Shown here: positions 17,735 to 24,706 of the stretch, in pieces
How positions within the stretch are numbered: position 1 is the stretch's first letter
How the letters are laid out: each line of letters opens with the position of its first letter
Assembly (NCBI GenBank): GCA_041600735.1
Contig: JBFIJN010000001.1
Location: forward strand, 13,118-77,117
Length of the DNA stretch: 64,000 nucleotides
Direction: 5' to 3'
Source: Paraliomyxa sp041600735
Lineage (GTDB): Bacteria > Myxococcota_A > Polyangia > Nannocystales > Nannocystaceae
Made by a program: the position numbers and the translations under genes
The notes under the pieces: model-generated
The model's input: only the letters and a program-made list of their open reading frames with translations
Told to the model about the DNA's origin: nothing
Database searches by the model: none

Positions 17735-17752
17735 CAGTGAGTCAGCTCACTG
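17735..17752. repeat. Perfect inverted repeat downstream of the second radical SAM gene
   Basis: Arms CAGTGAG and CTCACTG (7 bp each) surround a TCAG spacer. The + strand follows with six A residues, not T residues, so this is a poor intrinsic terminator for the radical SAM gene; for transcription on the other strand the Ts come before the hairpin. It lies about 190 bases before the LuxR-type regulator. Operator or RNA hairpin are both possible. Confidence 0.5.
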
Positions 17753-17944
17753 AAAAAATGCGTCACCGACCCGACGAGTTTTCCCGGCGGCGCCACTACT
17801 ACTTGATGAGCGCCCCGATGAGGCGGGCGGCTCGCCTGGCTCGCGCCTCCTTCGTAGGGCGCGTGTGGCCGTCCGAGACACCCCGATCGTGGCCCCCGTG
17901 CGCTTGCCCGTGGTCCTTCGCATCGGCGCGACAGGTAGGTAGCG

Positions 17945-19036
17945 ATGAACTTCCCGCAACACCCCCCCCATCCCGAGCACGCCACCATGCGCCTCACCCT
18001 CGATGTCGACCGGATCCCGGGCGATCGCGTCGCGGCCATCGTGGAAGAAATTCGTCGGTCCTCGAGTGACGCCGTGGCCGTTACCGGCCTTGCCTTCGAA
18101 CCCGTGAGCTTCGAGCTCGCGGGCACCGGGGTCTCCCTCGAGCGGCTGCGCATGGTGGTGGAGGAGGGCGGCCTGCGTCGGGCGCTCGGCAGCTGGCGCC
18201 CCACGGCGAGCACGGTGGCCCGCTCGCCTCGCCCGTGCCCGCACCGGGTTCCGCGGGTGCTCTTGGTCGATGGCGATCACGCCCGCGCCCGCGAGGGTGC
18301 CGACATCCTCGCCCGCGTCGATCTGCACGCGTGCGTGGTCGGAAGCATCGAGACCGCCCAGATCATGATGCAGCGCTCCGAGCTGCGCTTCGACGCGGTC
18401 GTGCTGCACCACCGGCTCGCCGATGGCGAGGGCCTCGAGCTGCTCGATCGCGTCGACGTGGCGCGCCGCCGCTGCAGCGTGCTCGTCATCGACGACCAGC
18501 CGTGCCCCGAGAGCGCTCGGGCCTACCGGGTGCGGGGCGTGTACCGCTACATCGCGCCGCCTTCGGGGGCGCTGCAGCTCGCTAGCCGGGTACTGGCCAC
18601 GATGCACGACACCTGGGCCTGGCGACTGGCGGAGGAGGTCGTACACGAGGCCGACCAGCCGCCGCGGCAGCTCGTGGATCCCGAGCTCGCTGCCGATCGC
18701 TTGCAGCACGTCTGCGGCCTCTCGCCGCTCGAGCGTGACGTGGCGGCGATGGTGCTGATGGGCGTGCGTGACCTCGAGATCGCGGAGCGGATCGGCCAGT
18801 CCGAGCGCACGGCCAAGCGCCACGTGGGCCGGGTGCTGGACAAGGCTGGGATCGAGAATCGAGCCAGCTTGTGGTCCGTGCTGCACATGGACGGCCTGGG
18901 TCCCGTGCCCTCGGTGCCCGCCGAGGTCCGGGCGCCGGTCCTGGTCGCCGAGGTGCGACCGCTGCTGCCGAGCCAGGCCCCGCAGCGCCCCGCCGCCCCG
19001 ATGGTGCAGATGCAGTCGAGCTGGACCGCGCTGTGA
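17945..19036 (+). CDS. LuxR-type transcriptional regulator with degenerate receiver domain
   Basis: 363 residues. After a 100-residue N-terminal region of unknown fold comes a receiver-like domain (about 103-205, starting RVLLVDGDHARA) and a C-terminal LuxR-type helix-turn-helix (about 258-310: LSPLERDVAAMVL, then EIAERIGQSERTAKRHVGRVL). In the receiver, the usual phospho-acceptor Asp position reads VVLHHRLADGEG, with His where Asp is expected, and the acidic pair DD is DGD. It is therefore probably not switched by normal phosphorylation. AGGTAGG precedes the ATG. Its place between the radical SAM genes suggests it regulates them. Confidence 0.8.
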   Translation: MNFPQHPPHPEHATMRLTLDVDRIPGDRVAAIVEEIRRSSSDAVAVTGLAFEPVSFELAGTGVSLERLRMVVEEGGLRRALGSWRPTASTVARSPRPCPHRVPRVLLVDGDHARAREGADILARVDLHACVVGSIETAQIMMQRSELRFDAVVLHHRLADGEGLELLDRVDVARRRCSVLVIDDQPCPESARAYRVRGVYRYIAPPSGALQLASRVLATMHDTWAWRLAEEVVHEADQPPRQLVDPELAADRLQHVCGLSPLERDVAAMVLMGVRDLEIAERIGQSERTAKRHVGRVLDKAGIENRASLWSVLHMDGLGPVPSVPAEVRAPVLVAEVRPLLPSQAPQRPAAPMVQMQSSWTAL

Positions 19037-19053
19037 TCCGATGCAGCCCGTGA

Positions 19054-20067
19054 CTAGCGCACGGGCTGCAGCTCGTCCCAGCCGTAGCGCCGCAGGTAGT
19101 TGCCCCACACGCCCTCGCAGACCGCGTCGTAGCGGCACTGGGCGCACTCGGCTCGCTTGCGGCGCTGGTCGTCGTCGAGGTCGGCGCGGCGGATCTGCAC
19201 GAGCTCGCCGCTCTGGCCTCCACGTCGATCTTCGCGGACCTCGGGGGCCAGCAGCCCTTGCGAGTCGCTGGGCTCGAAGTGCACGTAGTCCTCCACGTAG
19301 CCGCGATTGAAGTCGGGCAGCTCGGTCGTGGTGCACAGCGGGATGTCGACGAAGAACGCGCTCACCTGGGCTTCGTGACGGCTGGCCTCGTCGAGGAATC
19401 GCTTGGCCTCCGCCGCGATCTCCTGGTAGCGCGGGAACAGCTGCTTGAAGTAGGTGTTGGCGCGCCCGTTGGCCTGCATCACGTTGAACACGACCTGGTC
19501 CACGCCGCGCTCGCGCAGGAATCGATAGATCTCGTGCAGGTGCGGCAGGTTGCGCTTGGTGACCACCGTGCTCGTGTGCAGGGCTAGGCCATAGCGCTTG
19601 AAGCGGGCGATCATCTCGATGCCCGCCACGGTCTGTTCGAAGCTGCCCGGGGTGCGCGTGAGGCCCTCGTGCAGCTTCTTGTCGTGCCCGTGGATCGACA
19701 CGTAGAACTTGTTCATGCCGAGCGCGATGAGGCGCTTGGCGTAGGCTTCATGGCCGAGCGCGCGGCCGTTGGTCATCATCGAGACCCACTGGGCGCCGGC
19801 GTCGTGGGCCAGCTTCACCCAGTGGTGCAGGCGCTTGTTGGTGGTGGGCTCGCCCGAGGTGAAGCAGACCTCTTCGTACTGCTCTTGCTGGGCCAGGATC
19901 CAGCGCACGCTCTCGTCGGTGGTCGCGGAGTTGGTCACGTAGCGACCCTCGCGATCCTCCTCCATGCAGAAGATGCAGTTGTTGTTGCACACCGCCCCGG
20001 TGAGGATGTGCACCCGCGGCCGCCGCTGCTGGATGCGTTGCTCGATCGCTTCGGCGCCGACGGTCAT
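19054..20067 (-). CDS. Radical SAM protein with SPASM-like C-terminus, in the hxs operon (3)
   Basis: 337 residues. Cysteines 27, 31 and 34 (VCNNNCIFC) form the cluster site; CFTSGEPTTNKRL is the SAM loop with Ser for the first Gly, and KFYVSIHGHDKKLHEGLT is the central barrel strand typical of SPASM enzymes. The C-terminus has CAQCRYDAVCEGVW followed by NYLRRYGWDEL. Its ATG overlaps the hxsB stop (ATGA). By position it takes the place of hxsC in known His-Xaa-Ser operons, but the sequence does not look like the HxsC I remember, so I leave it unnamed. Confidence 0.85.
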   Translation of the reverse strand: MTVGAEAIEQRIQQRRPRVHILTGAVCNNNCIFCMEEDREGRYVTNSATTDESVRWILAQQEQYEEVCFTSGEPTTNKRLHHWVKLAHDAGAQWVSMMTNGRALGHEAYAKRLIALGMNKFYVSIHGHDKKLHEGLTRTPGSFEQTVAGIEMIARFKRYGLALHTSTVVTKRNLPHLHEIYRFLRERGVDQVVFNVMQANGRANTYFKQLFPRYQEIAAEAKRFLDEASRHEAQVSAFFVDIPLCTTTELPDFNRGYVEDYVHFEPSDSQGLLAPEVREDRRGGQSGELVQIRRADLDDDQRRKRAECAQCRYDAVCEGVWGNYLRRYGWDELQPVR

Positions 20068-21632
20068 GGGATCTGCTCCTGCTCGGGTTCTTGGGCCTGG
20101 GCCTCGCCCGCGGCGAGCAGCGGCTGGATGAAGTGGTCGCGCGGGCGCATCGTGGTCCAGCGCTGGAAGGTCTCGAGCACCTTGGGATCGCCCTCGTCGA
20201 GCTTGGCGAACAGGTAGTCTTGGATCCCCTTGTGCACCGCACACACCGCGTTGTCGCGCATGCGCCCGAAGATGCTGCCCTGGGTCTTGTAGTTGAAGGC
20301 CGCGTTGGTGCCGCAGTAGGGCTGGTAGGTGCAGTGCACGCAGTCGGGCTGCGCATCGAGGTTGGTCGCGATCGTCAGCGCGCGCACGGTGGGGTGCCCC
20401 ACGACCTCGCGGTAGCCCGAGCTGTCGACGTGGCCGAGGCGGAAGCTCTTGTCGCCCATCGCGGCCAGCATGCGGCCCTCGTCGCAGGTGTAGATGCTGC
20501 CGTCGTAGTCGTAGGCCAGCGCCCCGATCCCGGCGCCCGCGGGGCTGCGCAGATCGAGGAAGTTGGGGTCTTGGCCGCCCAGGATCTTGGTGAGGAAGAT
20601 GGCGGCATAGCGCTCGAGGATCTCCACGCCGCGCGCGTTGAGCTCGAGCATGTAGTCGACGGAGCGGCGGTAGAACTCGAGGTACTCGAGCCGCGGGTAC
20701 TCGAGCCTGCGACGGGTGCGCTCGGCAAAGCCGAACGGATCGATGGGGCGCAGGAACAGGCTGCGGCAGCCGAGGCCCACGTAGGTGTCGACCACTTCCT
20801 TCCACATGGGCAGGGTGGCGCGGGTGGTCGTGAGCAGCGCTTCTACGTGGTAGAGCGTGGGCTCGAGCCCGAGCTCGCGGTAGCGCTCGTTGATGCGCCG
20901 GGTCCAGTAGACGGTCTTCTGGTGGGCGTCACCGGTGGGCAGCTTGCGCTGGGCGTTGTGCAGCGTCTCGGGGCCATCCACGCTGGTACACAGCTGCACG
21001 CGGTGCTCGAGCAACCAGTCGAGCTTGGTCTCGTCGAGCAGCGAGAAGTTGGAGACCATCGTGAACTCGAGCTGCTTGCCGACCTCGCGATTGCGCCGCG
21101 TGGCGTAGTCGACCACGTGCTGAACGACCGCGTAGTTGACGAGCGGCTCGCCCCCCTGGAACTCGATGGTGACGAACGGGCTGGTGCTGCGCAGCACGAA
21201 GTCGACGGCGCGCTCGGCCGTCTCCTTGGTCATGTCGGTGTGGACGGCGTCCATGTTGGCGCGCGAGGCATGGCAGTAGGCGCACGTCTCGTTGCAGCGC
21301 AGCGTGATCACGAACATGTGCAGGTTGGGCCCGCCGTGCACGAACGCCTTGCGCGCGCGCATCATGTCGGCCGCCTCGGGCACGCGATAGCCCTCGCGCA
21401 GGAAGCTCTCGCGGCGCAGCCGCTCGTGCAGCGCCGAGCCGGGCTCGACCTCACCGCGGGCATAGGCGCGGAACTCGTCGTGGGACAGCAGCAACCAGCG
21501 CCCCTCGAGGTTGGTCACGAGCATCTTGTCGCGCACCGGACGGAAGCGAAACAGCGCCTGCGTGCCCGCGCGCGGGCGCAGCTCGGCCATGTTGGGGGTG
21601 GCGGGCTCGAGCTCGGGCGCGCGCTCGATCAC
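20064..21632 (-). CDS. hxsB: His-Xaa-Ser system radical SAM maturase HxsB
   Basis: 522 residues. The N-terminal 100 residues match the HxsB leader (FRFRPVRDKMLVTN...GRWLLLS...EFRAYARGEV). The radical SAM core begins at LHMFVITLRCNETCAYC (Cys 113, 117, 120); then come IEFQGGEPLVNY, CTSVDGPETLHNAQR, SLFLRPIDPFGFA and LRSPAGAGIGALAYDYDGSIYTCDEGRML, all features of HxsB and of SPASM-type peptide maturases. The C-terminus has CVHCTYQPYCGTNAAFNYKTQ. HxsB works with HxsC and HxsD on HxsA, a protein with tandem His-Xaa-Ser repeats. The GTG start overlaps the hxsD stop. The family call rests on remembered sequence pattern; no search was run. Confidence 0.82.
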   Translation of the reverse strand: MIERAPELEPATPNMAELRPRAGTQALFRFRPVRDKMLVTNLEGRWLLLSHDEFRAYARGEVEPGSALHERLRRESFLREGYRVPEAADMMRARKAFVHGGPNLHMFVITLRCNETCAYCHASRANMDAVHTDMTKETAERAVDFVLRSTSPFVTIEFQGGEPLVNYAVVQHVVDYATRRNREVGKQLEFTMVSNFSLLDETKLDWLLEHRVQLCTSVDGPETLHNAQRKLPTGDAHQKTVYWTRRINERYRELGLEPTLYHVEALLTTTRATLPMWKEVVDTYVGLGCRSLFLRPIDPFGFAERTRRRLEYPRLEYLEFYRRSVDYMLELNARGVEILERYAAIFLTKILGGQDPNFLDLRSPAGAGIGALAYDYDGSIYTCDEGRMLAAMGDKSFRLGHVDSSGYREVVGHPTVRALTIATNLDAQPDCVHCTYQPYCGTNAAFNYKTQGSIFGRMRDNAVCAVHKGIQDYLFAKLDEGDPKVLETFQRWTTMRPRDHFIQPLLAAGEAQAQEPEQEQIP

Positions 21633-22129
21633 TGTGCGCCCTCCGTATCGGCGGGGTCGGTGCGCGGGCCGGGCTCGAGCGGACGCCCGTGCTTCTCTTC
21701 CCAGCTCTGGGCGATGCCGAGCGGGTCGTCGAGCGCATCGTCGGTGAAGTCGAAGTCGGCGAGATCGGCGAGCGAGGGCGCACCCATCGCCCCGGCCATC
21801 GCCTGCATGGTCACCGTCTCCACGACCACCCGGTTGTCCGCGGCGAGCTGATGGCGGTAGGCGCAGGCGAGCAGCTCGTTGGCGAGCTCGCCGACCAGCG
21901 CGTGCAGGGCCTCGGGGGTCGGCGCAGGATCCTTGCTGGTGAGGGTCACGCGCACGCGATCCTCGGCCGGGCGATCGAGCAGCACGAAGCACCGGTCGAT
22001 GAACACGTAGGCCGCGCCGTAGACCGCAGCAAGCGGGTAGAGCGAAGCATCGAGCTGCATGACGGCGGCGCCCTCGTGCAGGTCGACCTCCACCAAGCCC
22101 TCCGGAATCGTGGCAAGTGGGGTGCTCAT
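21629..22129 (-). CDS. hxsD: His-Xaa-Ser system protein HxsD
   Basis: 166 residues. The middle has the HxsD pattern: LDASLYPLAAVYGAAYVFID, then RCFVLLDR and, further on, GELANELLACAYRHQLA, with the helix that precedes the family's C-terminal region. The last 50 residues are acidic and extend beyond usual HxsD. It lacks enzymatic motifs; in the Hxs system it is an accessory protein, perhaps the peptide-recognition partner of the maturases (inference). It is coupled by GTGA to hxsB and lies 18 bases after the radical SAM-methyltransferase gene, so all four minus-strand genes form one operon. Confidence 0.75.
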   Translation of the reverse strand: MSTPLATIPEGLVEVDLHEGAAVMQLDASLYPLAAVYGAAYVFIDRCFVLLDRPAEDRVRVTLTSKDPAPTPEALHALVGELANELLACAYRHQLAADNRVVVETVTMQAMAGAMGAPSLADLADFDFTDDALDDPLGIAQSWEEKHGRPLEPGPRTDPADTEGAQ

Positions 22130-22147
22130 GATGGGTCGTGCGTAGCG

Positions 22148-24025
22148 TCAGGCTATCAGGTGGGGCGCGGGGGTGACAGCCGCGAGCGGCTCGATCTCCG
22201 CGTGCAGGACCCACTGATTGCTGCGCCCGGGGGCCACGGCACGGGTCAGCAGGGAGCGGGTGCGCAGCTGGGGGACCTGGGTCAGAGCGCGTGCCGCGTC
22301 GGCGAGGTCGTCGTTGCGATGGTGCTCGCGGGCGGCCGCGGAGCGCTCGGCTCGCTGGGTGTGGGCGCGGCCGCGGACGAGGCCGAAGGCGGTGTTGTCG
22401 ACGATGAGCAGCGTGCCGCCGGGGCGCAGCCGCGGCAGCAGGGCGGCGAGCGTCGCAACGGGGTCGGGGAGGTGATTCCAGCTGCGCAGCACCAGCAGGT
22501 GATCGAGCGGGCCCGTGACCTCGGCGGGGGGTAACGCGTTGGCGGTGCCCAGGTGGAGGCTGGCCCACGGTGCCCGCTCGCGCAGGGCGGCGATCGCCTC
22601 GGGGTCGGGATCGAGGCCCAGGTAGCGGATCGCACCCGCGCGCGCGCGCGGGGCGAGCACGTCGAGGTAGGGCGCATGGCCGCAGCCGAGGTCGAGCACG
22701 GTCCCCTGCAGGCCGGCGAGGATCGTGCGCACCTCGGCATCGTCGCGGGTGAAGCGATCTTCGAACACGGGCTCCCACAGGCCAGTGCAGGCGTCGCGGT
22801 GCGAGCAGCCGCTGCACACCGCCGCGCGATCGAGCGGCACGAGGTCGCGGGGGAAGTCGTCGGGCGCGTCCTTGTGGGGGCTGGCGTCGAGGTACAGCTG
22901 CCCGCGGGTGAGCTTGGTGGCCTGCAGCTCGAGGTCGGAGAAGTCGCGGGTCTCGGCGCGGTAGAGCGCCACGCGACCGCGGTGGCGCACCATGAGATCA
23001 CGGCCGCGGTCCCACGGGCTGATGCCGAGCTCGCCCGGTCGATCGCGCAGCGGGCAGCCCTCCTCGGCCACGCCCCGCGCGACGACGCGCTCGAGCGCAT
23101 AGTTGAAGGCGTTGGCGCGCGCCCCGGTGGTGGTGGGGCGCAGCTCGTCGTGACCGAAGCGGGCGTGGTAGGCGGGAAACAGGCCAGGGCACGGGCCGGA
23201 CCACGCGCAGCCCTGGCACGGCGGAGGCTGCATATGGTTGAGCTCGTCCACCGGAAACAGATCGGGCTCGCCGATCTCCACCATGCTGCGAAAGCCATGG
23301 GTGCGAAGATCGTCGAAGCGCGTCTCGTGACCGGGAAGCAGGCACAGGGGGAGGCCGCCGTGGAGCAGGGCCTGGCCCGGGTTGTGGCGCCGCCCGTGCT
23401 CGAGCGCCTCGTGGACGCGCGCGGCCACGTGCGATACGCGGGGCACGAGCTGGGGCATGAGCCGCTTGCCGCCGCCCTTGGGCTCGACCATCGAGAATTT
23501 CACGCGCCAGCGGGGGAACGGGCGCATGCAATCGACGAGCTCGACGAGGTGATCGAGGTTGTGCTCGGTGACCACGCAGTTGATGGTGAGATCGAGGTCC
23601 TCGTGCGCATGCAGGTGCTCGACCGCGGCCATGGCCGGGCCGAACGCGCCGTCGGTGCGAACCATGCGATCGTGGATCGCCGCGCTGCCGCCGTGCAGCG
23701 AGAGGTAGACGTAGCGCAGCCGCAGCCGCACCAGCTCGTGGACGAGCGCGGGATAGGCGAGGCGCAGGCCGTTGGTCACGAGCCCGAAGTCGAGCCCGAG
23801 CGAGGCGGAGAGCCGCGCCCATCGCAGCAGCTCGGGGCGGATCGTGGGCTCGCCACCCGAGAGCACGATCATCGAGTGGCCGAGCGCGGCCGCACGACGG
23901 ATCTTGGCGTCGACCTCGGCCGTGGAGCCCTGCACGTGCCGCACCTCCTGCGTGTGGCAGAACGCGCAGTGCTCGTTGCAGGCGTAGCCGACCTTGATGA
24001 GGGCTTTCACCGCGAGTGCCAGCAT
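22148..24025 (-). CDS. Radical SAM-methyltransferase fusion protein (4)
   Basis: 625 residues. The N-terminal half is a radical SAM core: CNEHCAFC (Cys 16, 20, 23), VLSGGEPTIRPEL, and YVYLSLHGGSAAIHDRMV. Two Cys groups follow, CQGCAWSGPCPG (middle) and CSGCSHRDACTGLW, so up to two auxiliary clusters are possible. From about residue 440 a class I SAM-dependent methyltransferase begins: motif I VLDLGCGHAPYL, then IRYLGLDPDPEAI and LLVLRSWNHL and RPGGTLLIVDN. Such a fusion could carry out two chemistries on one substrate. It heads the hxsD-hxsB-radical SAM operon and is divergent from the pseudo-radical SAM gene. Start ATG 24025. Confidence 0.85.
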   Translation of the reverse strand: MLALAVKALIKVGYACNEHCAFCHTQEVRHVQGSTAEVDAKIRRAAALGHSMIVLSGGEPTIRPELLRWARLSASLGLDFGLVTNGLRLAYPALVHELVRLRLRYVYLSLHGGSAAIHDRMVRTDGAFGPAMAAVEHLHAHEDLDLTINCVVTEHNLDHLVELVDCMRPFPRWRVKFSMVEPKGGGKRLMPQLVPRVSHVAARVHEALEHGRRHNPGQALLHGGLPLCLLPGHETRFDDLRTHGFRSMVEIGEPDLFPVDELNHMQPPPCQGCAWSGPCPGLFPAYHARFGHDELRPTTTGARANAFNYALERVVARGVAEEGCPLRDRPGELGISPWDRGRDLMVRHRGRVALYRAETRDFSDLELQATKLTRGQLYLDASPHKDAPDDFPRDLVPLDRAAVCSGCSHRDACTGLWEPVFEDRFTRDDAEVRTILAGLQGTVLDLGCGHAPYLDVLAPRARAGAIRYLGLDPDPEAIAALRERAPWASLHLGTANALPPAEVTGPLDHLLVLRSWNHLPDPVATLAALLPRLRPGGTLLIVDNTAFGLVRGRAHTQRAERSAAAREHHRNDDLADAARALTQVPQLRTRSLLTRAVAPGRSNQWVLHAEIEPLAAVTPAPHLIA

Positions 24026-24050
24026 AGCGGCATGCGGGGGAGCGCGGGGG

Positions 24051-24067
24051 CCGGAGGGGGTTTCCGG
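24051..24067. promoter_or_regulatory. Short inverted repeat between the two divergent maturation operons
   Basis: Arms CCGGA and TCCGG separated by 7 bases, inside the 57-bp gap between starts at 24025 and 24083. A shared operator for both operons is possible. Short GC-rich repeats arise easily in this DNA, so the call is weak. Confidence 0.25.
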
Positions 24068-24082
24068 GGTTGGCGTGCTAGG

Positions 24083-24706
24083 GTGGCGCTCTCGGTCGTG
24101 CCGCGACGTTCCGACCTCTGCCTGGCGATCCACGGGGCCAATGCCGCGTGTCACGGGCTGCACGGTGCACCGGGCAGCTTCGCCGCGACCATGAGCGCGC
24201 TCTCCCGGGCGCGCGCGGAGGGGCAGCGGGTGTGGGTGGCCTCGTGGATCACCCGCAGCAACTGTCGCTCGCTGGTGGCGCTAGCCGATGTGTTGGTCGG
24301 GCATCGCGTGGCGGGCTGGGCGATCTGCTGGCCGCGCGTCGGCGATGCCACGGCGCCCAGCCTCGCGCGCCTGGTGCCGCGCCTCGGCATCGCGGTGCCG
24401 CATGCGTTGCGGGCGGTCGAGCGCGCGCGCGGGCGTGGGCTGGAGGTCGCGGTGGTCGGCGTGCCCAGCTGCGCGCTGGGACCGTTCGCGGCGCATGCGT
24501 TGCGCGTGGGGGCGGGCGGGGTTTACCCGCCGGTGTGCGAAGGCTGTCCGTCGCGGGCGGGCTGCGCGGGGATCGAGCCATGGACGCTCGCGCGGCTGGG
24601 CGGGCTCGAGCTGCGGCAGGTGCCCGTGGTTCACGGCGTCGATCGATCCGAGGAGGTAGCGCAGGGGCTCGCGGCGGCGGTGATCGAGCTAGGGGAGATC
24701 GCATGA
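24083..24706 (+). CDS. Pseudo-radical SAM protein: second half of the barrel plus Cys tail, no CxxxCxxC
   Basis: 207 residues from GTG 24083 (GTG 24098 and ATG 24032 are in frame). The start aligns by eye with the middle of the neighbouring enzymes: LCLAIHGANAACHGLHGAPGSF corresponds to the VSIHG...H..L...PGSF strand, and the following helix/strand units continue to VWVASWITRSN. It ends with CEGCPSRAGCAG, the same tail as the other SPASM-like proteins. The N-terminal third with the cluster motif is absent, and the upstream DNA belongs to the divergent operon, so this is not a split gene. Its stop overlaps the HExxH gene's ATG (ATGA). Possible role: substrate-binding or partner subunit. No enzyme activity is expected. 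Confidence 0.7.
   Translation: MALSVVPRRSDLCLAIHGANAACHGLHGAPGSFAATMSALSRARAEGQRVWVASWITRSNCRSLVALADVLVGHRVAGWAICWPRVGDATAPSLARLVPRLGIAVPHALRAVERARGRGLEVAVVGVPSCALGPFAAHALRVGAGGVYPPVCEGCPSRAGCAGIEPWTLARLGGLELRQVPVVHGVDRSEEVAQGLAAAVIELGEIA

Noticed and set aside
17735..17752. Intrinsic terminator for the second radical SAM gene
   Set aside because: The hairpin is followed by As, not Ts, on the transcribed sense strand.
19054..20067. Naming the radical SAM protein next to hxsB as HxsC
   Set aside because: Position fits, but its cluster motif surroundings and C-terminus do not resemble the HxsC sequences I recall; a profile search is needed.
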